Below, piece after piece: positions 27,845 through 37,347 of a stretch of 40,724 bases of DNA (positions are counted from its first letter, which is position 1; every line of letters starts with the position of its first letter). The notes beneath the pieces were generated by a model. The model saw only the letters and a list, made by a program, of their open reading frames with translations. It made no database searches and was not told where the DNA came from. Made by a program: the position numbers and the translations under genes. The stretch lies in assembly GCF_947503855.1 (NCBI RefSeq), contig NZ_CANNFF010000014.1:1-40724 (forward strand). Direction: 5' to 3'. This DNA comes from an uncultured Polaribacter sp. (GTDB lineage Bacteria > Bacteroidota > Bacteroidia > Flavobacteriales > Flavobacteriaceae).

Positions 27845-29229
27845 TATTTTTTCTTTTTAGGTTTAGGAACTTTTACTTTAATATTTCTGAATGATACTTT
27901 ATCTCCATGATCTTGTAATAAAATTTGACCTTTTTCTAATAATCCAAAGTTTGGCCATTTGGCATATTTACTTTCAGAAACTAGTTTTAAAAACTCGTCA
28001 CTTCCTCTTTCATATTCTAAAACTTTAACATCATTCACCCAGTGTTCTACGTGATTGTTTATAGATTTAATATACGCTGTATTCCATTCTCCAATTGGTT
28101 TTAATGGTTTTATAGGATTTGCCTTAATTAAATCATACAAAGAACAAACAGTTCTACTTCCTTCATGAGAACCTCTTTTCGCATCTTCATGCAAAGCATC
28201 ATCTAAAATTTGATATTCTAAACCTATAGAAGATCCTGGACCTTTATTAAGCTCTGTGTCTACATAATATTTAATTCCACTATTTGCGCCAGCAGTTAAT
28301 TTAAAATCTACTGACAGTTCAAAATTGGGATACTCTTTTGTGGTTACAATATCTCCACCTGCAGTTGATTCAGCTCCTCCAGTATCTGCGACTATTAATT
28401 CTCCATTTTCAATAGACCATCCTTTTTCTGGGAACTTATCTAGTTTTGCTCCTCTCCAACCATTTGTTGTTTTTCCATCCCAAAGCATTTTCCAACCCGA
28501 TCTTTTTTCTTGATAAGTTAGCTTATTTTTAGTGATGATTGGTTTTAAGGGAGACTTTTTAGAATATTTCTCAAAATCTGTAGTTAAAATTTTTATATTT
28601 TTCCACATGGTTTGTTTTCCTAATCTATCTTTATGCTTCCCAATTCCGTGTACTTGTAATCCAATAAAACCTTCCGAAGTTTTGTCATCTATTAAATGAG
28701 CTGCTGGAACTCCATTAATCCAAGTTTTAATAGTATCTCCAATAGCCTCTATTCTATAATGATTCCATTCGTTTTGTTTAAACGCTTTTTGAGCTTCTGT
28801 ATTATCTTTTAACGGATTTAACCATAATCTTCTTTTTTCGTCATAGATTCCACCACTCCAAGCACGTTTAGATGGGTCTATTTCTACCTGATAACCATGT
28901 ACCATTCCGTCTCTATAATAAGGAAGCGAATTACTACGGATTTGAATACCTGAATTCATTACAGGATCTACTTTAAAATCTAGTTCTAAAATAAAATCTG
29001 TATAATTCTTATTTGTACACAAAAATGTATTAGGTGTATTTGCTGCTGTTGTGCCTATAATGGTTCCATTATCATTTTTATAAGTGGCATTTCCACCTTT
29101 AATATTCCAACCCTCTAGATTATCGTTAATTATTAAACTATTCCATGGTATTTGTTCATTTGATTTTTGACAAGATGCTAGTATTAAAAATATTACTAAG
29201 ATTTTAATAATTGATTTAGTGTGTTTCAT
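27844..29229 (-). CDS. Lipoprotein with two DUF1080 (3-keto-glycoside hydrolase/lyase-type) domains
   Basis: 461 residues with a lipobox ending at Cys20 (LILASC). Two DUF1080 jelly-roll domains lie in tandem. One spans about residues 28-215 (LNGWN-like start, NSGIQIRSN). The other spans about 243-455 (MLWDGKTTNGWRG, NSGIKYYVD, SIGLEYQILDD, GQILLQDHG and VSFRNIKVK). DUF1080 proteins act on 3-keto-glycosides. With the two Tat oxidoreductases behind it, this makes a complete set for oxidation, elimination or hydrolysis, and reduction of glycosides. It is the first gene of the set and has no CAGGAT box in the 44 bases up to the upstream terminator. Confidence 0.88.
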   Translation of the reverse strand: MKHTKSIIKILVIFLILASCQKSNEQIPWNSLIINDNLEGWNIKGGNATYKNDNGTIIGTTAANTPNTFLCTNKNYTDFILELDFKVDPVMNSGIQIRSNSLPYYRDGMVHGYQVEIDPSKRAWSGGIYDEKRRLWLNPLKDNTEAQKAFKQNEWNHYRIEAIGDTIKTWINGVPAAHLIDDKTSEGFIGLQVHGIGKHKDRLGKQTMWKNIKILTTDFEKYSKKSPLKPIITKNKLTYQEKRSGWKMLWDGKTTNGWRGAKLDKFPEKGWSIENGELIVADTGGAESTAGGDIVTTKEYPNFELSVDFKLTAGANSGIKYYVDTELNKGPGSSIGLEYQILDDALHEDAKRGSHEGSRTVCSLYDLIKANPIKPLKPIGEWNTAYIKSINNHVEHWVNDVKVLEYERGSDEFLKLVSESKYAKWPNFGLLEKGQILLQDHGDKVSFRNIKVKVPKPKKKK

Positions 29230-29273
29230 TATTACTTAATTTATTTTTTGATGTTATGATGTTTTTTTAACCT

Positions 29274-29311
29274 AAAAAGCCCTTCATTATAAAAATAATG
29301 AAGGGCTTTTT
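29274..29311 (-). terminator. Strong terminator at the end of the susCD operon
   Basis: A perfect 17-bp stem (29274-29290 with 29295-29311; core GCCCTTCATTAT) has an AAAA loop and flanking A and T runs. It lies 50 bases past the DUF5627 stop (29362) and 45 bases before the DUF1080 start (29229). Any transcript reaching the oxidoreductase genes must pass it or start just after it. Confidence 0.92.
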
Positions 29312-29361
29312 GTAATTGAGAAAAGAATTAAAAAGTGTTTTTTTACTATTAAATTCTAGTT

Positions 29362-30522
29362 TTATTTCTCTAAATTAATAGTAAACTCTTCAAATTTAAC
29401 GTCTCTATCTCTTATAACTAGAGTATCTTTAACAGTGTGTAACAAATCAAATGTAGTTGTTGTTGTAGAAATTAAGTTACCAAAAAATTCTTTTTTAGAT
29501 ACTTCTACCACCAATTCTCTATATTGGAAATCTAAGTAAATTACATCTCTACTTTTACCACCCCATTCATCTCCATCTTCTGCAAAACGTCCAGTACCTG
29601 TTACAGTAACGTCGCTATTGGGGTCTGCATTGGTTACAGTAATTTCTTCATTGTCATTAAATGCTAAATTTAAAGACAATGTACTATTCGTAGCGCTACC
29701 AGGTCTTCTAACACCGATAGTCGTTGTTACGTCTTTTCTTCCTGAAGTTGCTAATGGGAGTAACTCATCATCAACAACAAATTCAGATCTGTACACTGTA
29801 GAACCATCAATGATTTCTGTTTGGGTTTCTGTTGGATCTCCGTTTGCAAAAACTGTAACTGATTCATTAGACCCTAAAGCTGTATCCTCTCCTCGTCTTA
29901 AATAGATACCTTGGTATTTATTCATATACTTAATACCAAAAAGAGTATAGTCTTTAGGTTCTGTTTGCCAATCATCTGCCTTAATTCTAATAGGGTTTGT
30001 AACACCCTCTGCTGGTACACCTACTAAAAGCGAATCTAATTTTTCGTATTTTGTAATTTTTAATGGAATAACATAATGAACTTCTCCAAATTCTGCAAAT
30101 GACTTTGGATCATCAAAAAATGCATCTGATAGTTGTACTGGAATACGTCCGCTTATAGAACCAGATGGAATTGTTACCGGACTTTCTTGTTCTATTGTGT
30201 AATAAGAAGAAGGTAACACCTCAACATTTACAGTATCAAGACCTAAAGCTGCAGCATCTATTAAATCAGGAGCTAACTCAAAATGTACTTTTCTATCTAT
30301 ATTGTTATTATAAACTCCTGTCATAGTAACACCTATTTCAAATCTTCCATTATTATCATTATCATTAAATCCTAAATCATATTTACCTTGAATTAATGTT
30401 CTAATTGGTGTTTGAAATGGAAAATACACTGAGGTTGATCCAAAATCAGGAAATTCATTTACCTCATTTTCGCAGGCCAATATACTAAAGGCTATTACGC
30501 ATATTAATAAATATTTTTTCAT
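29362..30522 (-). CDS. DUF1735/DUF5627-type surface glycan-binding lipoprotein
   Basis: 386 residues with a lipobox ending at Cys17 (SILAC). The N-terminal about 150 residues resemble the BT_3987-like DUF1735 beta-sandwich (TSVYFPFQTP, VTIPSGSISGRIPVQLSD). The rest fits a DUF5627-type C-terminal domain (YMNKYQGIYLRRGED, DEWGGKSRDVIYLDFQY). Proteins of this layout follow SusD genes and act as surface glycan-binding proteins that hand substrate to the SusCD transporter. Last gene of the uptake operon, 39 bases after susD2. The exact glycan is unknown. Confidence 0.8.
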   Translation of the reverse strand: MKKYLLICVIAFSILACENEVNEFPDFGSTSVYFPFQTPIRTLIQGKYDLGFNDNDNNGRFEIGVTMTGVYNNNIDRKVHFELAPDLIDAAALGLDTVNVEVLPSSYYTIEQESPVTIPSGSISGRIPVQLSDAFFDDPKSFAEFGEVHYVIPLKITKYEKLDSLLVGVPAEGVTNPIRIKADDWQTEPKDYTLFGIKYMNKYQGIYLRRGEDTALGSNESVTVFANGDPTETQTEIIDGSTVYRSEFVVDDELLPLATSGRKDVTTTIGVRRPGSATNSTLSLNLAFNDNEEITVTNADPNSDVTVTGTGRFAEDGDEWGGKSRDVIYLDFQYRELVVEVSKKEFFGNLISTTTTTFDLLHTVKDTLVIRDRDVKFEEFTINLEK

Positions 30523-30561
30523 GTTTACTATTTTTTATTCTTTTAATATTACAAAATTATT

Positions 30562-32289
30562 TTACCATCCATTATTTTGCTCTAATGCTGAGAATTTTAA
30601 TATCTCTGCATTAGGGAGAGGCATATAAGTTGCAAATGATTGATAATTTCTAATTTCTACAGACGGAAGCTCAATATAATCATTTCCGTCAAAAAAGTAA
30701 CCTCTAGCTGATTCATTTAGCGGTAATCCCCATCTCCTAAGGTCCCAAAATCTATGGCCTTCAAAGCTTAATTCTATACGACGTTCATTTCTAATAAGCT
30801 CTCTCATAGCTACTTGGTCAGATTTAATTGATTCCAAGTAAGCATCTCCTCCAGTAATTCCTGCTCTATTTCTAATTGCTTTAATAACATCATAAGCAGA
30901 AATTCCTTCAATTGGTTGATCTGGACCTACAGTCTCATTAGCTGCTTCTGCAAATATTAAAAATAGTTCAGTATACCTAAAATAGACATTAGCATGTATC
31001 TTACCTTGAGCAGTTCCGTCATTGTTAATTCTAACTTCTGGTTGTAATAATTTTTTAAGGTAGTATCCAGTTGTTGTAGATTGTCCTGGAATAGAGTCTA
31101 ACCTATCATTGCCACCTCCAACACCAGTATTAATTATGCCTCCACCAAACTCAGCACCATTAACAACAACATATTTTTTTAACCTTGGGTCTCTACCTTC
31201 ATATGGGTCTTGAGGATTATAAGAAGTAGATTCAGAGATAGGTGTTCCGTCTAGCATAGGAAATGCATCTACAAAGTTTTGAGTTGGATTAATCTCCCCA
31301 TTTCCATTTACTGATGGAGGAAACATTCTTCTTTCGATAGTAGCATTAATACTTCCTAAAGATCCACGCCAAAGGGATTCTCTACTTTTAATATTAGCAT
31401 CAGATGCATAAAATTCATTACCTACTGGATCTAAACCACTAACACCACCAATTGTATTAATAATTTGTGCAGCATTATTTGCTGCAATTTCATAGTAACT
31501 TTGGCTATCTAAAAAAGAAGGGCTTGCTGCAAAAAGTGCCAAACGTGCTTTTAAAGCTTTAACTATTCTTCCAGAAATACGTAGTTCAAAAAAGTTATCA
31601 TTTACTAATCCATATTTAGCATAATCAAAATCATCTAAATTGGAATACCATGGATCTACGTTTACTTCGCTTAAACCATAATCTGTAGGTAATAAATCAA
31701 GTGCCGCATCAAAATCTGCCATAATAGCTTGAACAGAAGCTTCAAATGATAAACGAGGTACATTAAAGTTACCATCTGATTCAATAAACTCTGTAAAATA
31801 TGGAATACCTAATAATTCTCCAGATGAATTTTTACCAGCATGTGCTTGAAGCACGTAAAAATGATGTAATCCTCTTAATGCCAGTGCTTCTCCTTTTAAA
31901 CGCATTTCAAACATTGTATTCGTTAATTCATCTCTACTCCATTGCGTTTCTCCTGCATCCACAACATTTAAGAATTGATTTACCCAAAATACTTGCTCAT
32001 AATTATTCCAACGAGCTGCAGGATTAAATTGTGCATTTAACTCTCCTAAAGCAATTCGTTTGTAATTATTATTTAAATTGTTATTAACAGCATCATCGGT
32101 AGCTGCTTCTGAAAATGAATATTGGTTTACAAGGCCTGTATATCCATTTAACAATAACCCTTCTGCTCTTTCAGGAAAGGTACTGATATCGTCGAAACCT
32201 AATCGGTTTTCCTCAACTGGCTCAAATTCACAACCAATTACTCCGGCAAAAACCAATACAATTAATATATTTTTTATTAAATTTTTCAT
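30562..32289 (-). CDS. susD: SusD/RagB-like nutrient-binding lipoprotein (pair 2)
   Basis: 575 residues with a lipobox ending at Cys20 (GVIGC). The SusD fold is recognisable from the TPR-like N-terminal helices (ALRGLHHFYVLQAHAG) and the C-terminal signature NERRIELSFEGHRFWDLRRWG. It forms the lid on the SusC2 barrel at the cell surface and binds oligosaccharide. It starts 25 bases after the susC2 stop. Confidence 0.95.
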   Translation of the reverse strand: MKNLIKNILIVLVFAGVIGCEFEPVEENRLGFDDISTFPERAEGLLLNGYTGLVNQYSFSEAATDDAVNNNLNNNYKRIALGELNAQFNPAARWNNYEQVFWVNQFLNVVDAGETQWSRDELTNTMFEMRLKGEALALRGLHHFYVLQAHAGKNSSGELLGIPYFTEFIESDGNFNVPRLSFEASVQAIMADFDAALDLLPTDYGLSEVNVDPWYSNLDDFDYAKYGLVNDNFFELRISGRIVKALKARLALFAASPSFLDSQSYYEIAANNAAQIINTIGGVSGLDPVGNEFYASDANIKSRESLWRGSLGSINATIERRMFPPSVNGNGEINPTQNFVDAFPMLDGTPISESTSYNPQDPYEGRDPRLKKYVVVNGAEFGGGIINTGVGGGNDRLDSIPGQSTTTGYYLKKLLQPEVRINNDGTAQGKIHANVYFRYTELFLIFAEAANETVGPDQPIEGISAYDVIKAIRNRAGITGGDAYLESIKSDQVAMRELIRNERRIELSFEGHRFWDLRRWGLPLNESARGYFFDGNDYIELPSVEIRNYQSFATYMPLPNAEILKFSALEQNNGW

Positions 32290-32314
32290 TTGTTAATCTA
32301 ATTTATAGTTTGAA

Positions 32315-35300
32315 TTAAAATGATGCTCTTAATCCTAGAGTAAAAGTTCTAGCAAGGGGATTGCTACCAATTCTTAATTGACGTATATCTCTATTTTCAG
32401 ATATCTCGATTAAATTTGTTCCAGATATATTCATACTAAGATCTTCTATTCCTAAATCATCAACTAAAGTTTCAGTAAATTGATACGTTAACTGAGCTCG
32501 GCTAATATTGAAGAAATTATTTTTGTACAACCAAAATGATGAATTTCTAAAATTGTTTTGATTAGTAACTGAAGATAATCTAGGAAAAGTTGCCGTATTT
32601 GCAGTTGCTGGCGTCCATCGTCCTAAAACAACTTCTGAGTATTTATCATTACCATCAACTGAATAATATTCGTTAAAATTATTATTTAACTTATTACCCA
32701 TTGCACCAGATTGACCTGTACCCAAAACAAATAGGTTGAATCTTTTATAGCTTAAATTAAGATTTAACGCATAAGTCCAAGGACTACTAGATTGTCCTAA
32801 TGCTATTCTATCATCGTTATCAATAATATTATCGCCATTTTGATCTTGGTATTTTATATCTCCTGGTTGTACATTACCAAATTGAGGAGTAGGTAAACCA
32901 GTATTTAAAACTCTATCTCCGTTTACATCTGTAGTAAAATCTGCTTCAGAATAAAAACCTTGGTCTTGTAACCCAAATATTGTAGAAATTTCTCTTCCTT
33001 GGGTTTGTAAATAATCTTCAGCAAACACCTCTGATCTTTTAATTCTTTCTGTTTGACTATATAATATATTAGCGCCAATACTAACTGAAAGATCTTCATA
33101 ACTTTTGTTGTAATTTATACCTAGTTCAAAACCGGTGTATAAATTGTTATCAAAATTCTCATAAGGTCTAAAAGTATTGTAAAAAGAAGGATATTGATCT
33201 TGTAAAAATGTAATTTGTTTGTCCAATTCTGTTCTAAAGTAATTCGCTTCTATCCAAAGTGAATTCATTAAATAAGTTTCTAAACCTAAATTAAAATCAA
33301 TACGTTCTTCAAAAGTTAAATCTAGATTTTGTCCTTGTGTAATATTTTGTCTATTGTTAGATTGTCCATCTCCCCAATTAACATTGCTTCCATTTGAATA
33401 ATTTTCATCATATAAGAAATAACCATTAATACCACGATCTGATCTAATAATACCACCTGAAGCCTTTATTTTAAGATAATTGATAACCTTGTTGTTTTTT
33501 AAAAAAGGCTCTTCACTTAAAACATAAGCTATACCTCCTGTAGGCGATAAAGCTCCTCTATTTCCTTCTGGTAATTTTATAGAAGTAGTATAAGTTCCAG
33601 TAAAATCGACAAATAATTTCTTTCTAAAATCATAAGATGTTTGAAACCCAACATGAGAATCAATATCTGTTTGCCTAACATCATTTTGTCTTTGAGAGTT
33701 AAAAAAACCTAAAAAGGTGGTACTTAAAGAATGATCTTTTCCAAAAGTAGTATCGTAATTAATTAATCCATAAAAACCAAAACGAGATATAAAATCATTA
33801 GTACTAAGGTTTTCTCTTTGGTCTTTTAAATCTACACCAAATTCATTAAGTGCTATTATTCTATTATCCTGCCAAGTTGGTTCATAGGTTTTGAAATCAT
33901 TCTCTATTGATCTATTATGTGAATCATAAAAATCAAAACTTAAATAAGTTTTGGCAGATAAACCTTTGGCAATTCTATCTAAATCAAAATTAATTGTATT
34001 GTTAAATTGTGTAGAACGAAAAACTGTGTTTTGATTTCCTCCTGCTATAGCTAAAGCTACAGGAGCATTTGCACCAAATTGTTGTGAAGTTCCTAAAAGC
34101 ATGCCATTAAATGTGTTTGCAGCATCAAGTTGTCCTCTAATGACAGGGTCACTAGTATTTAGTAAATTTATGGGCAAAAATGGTGTATAAATATTTGGCC
34201 TTAAAGTAGTTGAAGTATTCAACAAATTACCTCTAGAGGATTTGTTTGTACTTATTATTGCTATCCCATCTAAACTACTAGTAATCCAATCATTTACTTT
34301 AAAATCTATATTACCTCTTATGTTAAAACGGTTAGTACCTGCATTAATATCATCATTAATATCTACCCATGCACTATTTCGATTCCAACCAACATTTACA
34401 TAATATTGATTGTTTTCATTTCCTCCTGAAAATTCTGTAATAACATTTGTAGAATGCACAAAAGGTTGTACAAATTCACTTGAATATAAATCTAGGTCAG
34501 GATATTCAAAAGGATTTAAGCCACTTCTGGTATTTTGAATTCTTTCACTTGTAAATCTTCGTCCATCATCAGCTGGTACACCATCGTTAGTAAGTGCTTC
34601 ATTAAAAAGTGTCATATAATCTGCTGAACCTAAATAATTAGGTAAAGAAATAGGAGTACTAAAACTAGATAGCACATTAACATTAACTTCTTTTTTATTG
34701 GCTTTACCACGCTTGGTATTAATAACAATTACACCATTTCTTGCTTGACTACCATAAAGAGCAACGGAATTAGCATCTCTTAATACTGTTATCTGCTCAA
34801 CTTCTTCCATATTTAGTATATTAGGATCTCGCCCAATAACACCATCAATTACAAACACGGCATCATTTGCACCACCAATACCTCTAATATTACCAGAACC
34901 TCTGACACCTAACATCAATCCATTTATATAATTTCTTAGACGTTGTGTATTATCAAAAGTTAATCGATCTTTAGGATTGATTGATGTAACTGCTCCTACA
35001 ATATTACGTTTATTTTTGGTGACAACTCCCAACTTCAATTCATCTTCTTCCGATGCTAAAAAAAGGGATTTCTTCATGGTAATATTACCATTTATATCAG
35101 TTAAAGTTAGAATTAATGTTTCATACCCTACTTTTTCAAGTGATATGGATTCTTCTTCATCCTCTAATATAATTTTAAACTGTCCATTAACATCAGAAGA
35201 AACTTTATCTCCATTAGCGTTAAAAACATAAACATTACTTATTGGACTACCTTGTTCATCGACAACAGTTGCTGTTACTTCTGTTCCATCTGTTTGAGCT

Positions 35301-35374
35301 ATTGTAAAATTACTAAAGCAAAACAACGTTAAGCTAAGTAGAGCAAACAACCTATTTATTTTATTTATCTTCAT
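32315..35374 (-). CDS. susC: SusC/RagA-like TonB-dependent transporter (pair 2)
   Basis: 1019 residues; signal peptide ends near FTIAQ (residue 27). A carboxypeptidase-regulatory-like domain covers about 32-105. A TonB box and plug follow, with FVIDGVIGRDPNILNMEEVEQITVLRD split over the plug and YGSQARNGVIVINTKRGK closing it, then the 22-strand barrel to the terminal LGLRASF. The TonB-box region reads LKLGVVTKNKRNIVGAV instead of the usual EIVVVGYG form, and the plug lacks the common SV-G-A-x-S start, so this is a divergent SusC. It imports oligosaccharides with susD2. Second pair in the operon, 35 bases after susD1. Confidence 0.95.
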   Translation of the reverse strand: MKINKINRLFALLSLTLFCFSNFTIAQTDGTEVTATVVDEQGSPISNVYVFNANGDKVSSDVNGQFKIILEDEEESISLEKVGYETLILTLTDINGNITMKKSLFLASEEDELKLGVVTKNKRNIVGAVTSINPKDRLTFDNTQRLRNYINGLMLGVRGSGNIRGIGGANDAVFVIDGVIGRDPNILNMEEVEQITVLRDANSVALYGSQARNGVIVINTKRGKANKKEVNVNVLSSFSTPISLPNYLGSADYMTLFNEALTNDGVPADDGRRFTSERIQNTRSGLNPFEYPDLDLYSSEFVQPFVHSTNVITEFSGGNENNQYYVNVGWNRNSAWVDINDDINAGTNRFNIRGNIDFKVNDWITSSLDGIAIISTNKSSRGNLLNTSTTLRPNIYTPFLPINLLNTSDPVIRGQLDAANTFNGMLLGTSQQFGANAPVALAIAGGNQNTVFRSTQFNNTINFDLDRIAKGLSAKTYLSFDFYDSHNRSIENDFKTYEPTWQDNRIIALNEFGVDLKDQRENLSTNDFISRFGFYGLINYDTTFGKDHSLSTTFLGFFNSQRQNDVRQTDIDSHVGFQTSYDFRKKLFVDFTGTYTTSIKLPEGNRGALSPTGGIAYVLSEEPFLKNNKVINYLKIKASGGIIRSDRGINGYFLYDENYSNGSNVNWGDGQSNNRQNITQGQNLDLTFEERIDFNLGLETYLMNSLWIEANYFRTELDKQITFLQDQYPSFYNTFRPYENFDNNLYTGFELGINYNKSYEDLSVSIGANILYSQTERIKRSEVFAEDYLQTQGREISTIFGLQDQGFYSEADFTTDVNGDRVLNTGLPTPQFGNVQPGDIKYQDQNGDNIIDNDDRIALGQSSSPWTYALNLNLSYKRFNLFVLGTGQSGAMGNKLNNNFNEYYSVDGNDKYSEVVLGRWTPATANTATFPRLSSVTNQNNFRNSSFWLYKNNFFNISRAQLTYQFTETLVDDLGIEDLSMNISGTNLIEISENRDIRQLRIGSNPLARTFTLGLRASF

Positions 35375-35409
35375 TTTTTTCTTAATAATTTAAGCGGATT
35401 TATACAAGA

Positions 35410-37335
35410 TTACCATCCTGGGTTTTGAGTAAAACCAGGGTAAATTTGTGTTTGTTCAACAGGGAAAGGCAACCAATAATGCTTAGGAAACTCGCAAATT
35501 CTTTCAATTAAAAGTGATTCTGTGAAACTACTTCTATCCTGTGGGAAATTTAATGCTAATTTTCTTTTGTATTTATCTAAATGAGCCAAGCCCCATCGTC
35601 TAATATCTAACCATCTATGTGCTTCATAACTTAACTCAACAGCTCTTTCTCTTCTTAATTCATCCATAAACCTGTTGTTATCTGCAACTATACTAGGAGC
35701 TACATTTGGGACACCTGCTCGAGTACGGAATAAATTAATAGCCCCTTCTGCAGTTAAGTTGTAAGAAACTGGTGCCACTCTTGCTCCTTTTGATGCGTGT
35801 AATGCTTCTGCATACATTAAATAAACATCTGTAAGTCTCATATGCATTCGTACTCCTACATATTGATTTATGATAGGATTCCATCTTGTATGATATTTAC
35901 CATCAACCTTAGGGAAGAATTTGGTCCACATGTACCCTGTATTATTCAATATTTTAATATTTTCAGCATTATTACTTCTGTGAACACCTTTATTTACAGG
36001 TGATTCAAACCAAAGTTGTGCGGTTTTATGCGGATCATCAGCTCCTGGATCAATAACATCGCCATCAATAATATGCCATTTATAAAAACGTGGATCTCTA
36101 TTTTCAAAAGGTTTCGTTTCATCGAATAATCTTTGACTTGCTGGAAGTTTTTGATCCTCTTCAATAGATAGTCCATTAGCCATACCAAAATTATTATGAA
36201 TAAAGTTGTGTGTAGGACTAATCACCTCATATCCACCAGAATTAGTATGAATAGCTCTAGATACACCAGATGCCATAAACCTTGTGGCTTGCCCTTGACT
36301 ACCACCGGTTGCAGCAAAAATAAATTCAGTTGCTCCTGGCCACGCACCAGGTGTAGGAGATTTCCAAAATACTTCATCTAATTCATCCAATGTAGAAGCT
36401 AATCGATAACGTCCTTGGTCTGCTAACTTTAGAATACCTGAAAAAGCTTCTACTGCCATCTCACATAACTCAGTGTCATAGTCATAGGTGTTTATACTTT
36501 CATTGTTTCCTTTCATTAAAGGACTAGCTGCTAAAAGTAAATTTTTTCCTTGAAAAGCATATGCTGTTCCTTTCGTAAGTCTTCCTTTATTTTCGCCACG
36601 TGTTCTTTGCCCATAAGGTTCATTATCCCAATCTACAGGTAATAATTCTATAGCTTTTTTGTAATCTTCATTAGCAAGTAAAGCTACTTCTTTGTAGGTC
36701 TCTGGTCGTAATAATTCAAAATCATCAACTAATACCTTATCTACATATGGATAACGACCCCAAAATTTCATGATTTCATTATGGAAAAAGGCTCTAAAAA
36801 AGTAAGCTTGTCCAAGGATAACATTTTTTTCTGCCTGAGATGCATTTACCATTAAATCTTTCCCTCCATTTTCTTCACTTTCTACATTCTGAATTATAAT
36901 ATTAGCTTTACGAATTCCTCTTAAGCTACCATCATATACTCCAGGTCTTTGTCTATTAAAATTATTTTGGTTTTCAACATTGGCAGAATTTGCACCTGTA
37001 GAGCCATACTGAGCGTTTCTATGGTTATTTAAGTAAACAAAATTATCTCTAATTACATCATAAAATCTTCCAGCATCAATATCTCCACTTGCTTTTGTGG
37101 GTCTATCAACAAAACCATCATCACCCAAAAGAAAATCTTGAAAGGTGTGCGCTTGCTGTTCATAAGAGACTACTAATGCATACATTTCTTCTACAAAACC
37201 TTGTGTATTAATAAAAGTAGAAAAAACATCTTCTTCGGTTACAATTGCGTCTGGAGCAACATCTAAATAGTCCTCGCATGAAAAGAAGAATACGAGTCCT
37301 AAAATTAATAGTATTTTATTTATATAGTTTTTCAT
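35410..37335 (-). CDS. susD: SusD/RagB-like nutrient-binding lipoprotein (pair 1)
   Basis: 641 residues, at the long end for SusD. The lipobox ends at Cys20 (FFFSC), followed by EDYLDVAPD, the typical SusD N terminus. AYFFRAFFHNEIMKFWGRYP marks the TPR helices. ELRRERAVELSYEAHRWLDIRRWG (in two blocks) is the C-terminal signature, and the end GFTQNPGW is standard. It partners SusC1 and starts 12 bases after it. Confidence 0.96.
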   Translation of the reverse strand: MKNYINKILLILGLVFFFSCEDYLDVAPDAIVTEEDVFSTFINTQGFVEEMYALVVSYEQQAHTFQDFLLGDDGFVDRPTKASGDIDAGRFYDVIRDNFVYLNNHRNAQYGSTGANSANVENQNNFNRQRPGVYDGSLRGIRKANIIIQNVESEENGGKDLMVNASQAEKNVILGQAYFFRAFFHNEIMKFWGRYPYVDKVLVDDFELLRPETYKEVALLANEDYKKAIELLPVDWDNEPYGQRTRGENKGRLTKGTAYAFQGKNLLLAASPLMKGNNESINTYDYDTELCEMAVEAFSGILKLADQGRYRLASTLDELDEVFWKSPTPGAWPGATEFIFAATGGSQGQATRFMASGVSRAIHTNSGGYEVISPTHNFIHNNFGMANGLSIEEDQKLPASQRLFDETKPFENRDPRFYKWHIIDGDVIDPGADDPHKTAQLWFESPVNKGVHRSNNAENIKILNNTGYMWTKFFPKVDGKYHTRWNPIINQYVGVRMHMRLTDVYLMYAEALHASKGARVAPVSYNLTAEGAINLFRTRAGVPNVAPSIVADNNRFMDELRRERAVELSYEAHRWLDIRRWGLAHLDKYKRKLALNFPQDRSSFTESLLIERICEFPKHYWLPFPVEQTQIYPGFTQNPGW

Positions 37336-37347
37336 TTTTATCTTTTT

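Noticed and set aside
35994..36381. Short frames within susD1 on both strands
   Set aside because: They overlap well-conserved SusD sequence and show no signal peptide or domain.
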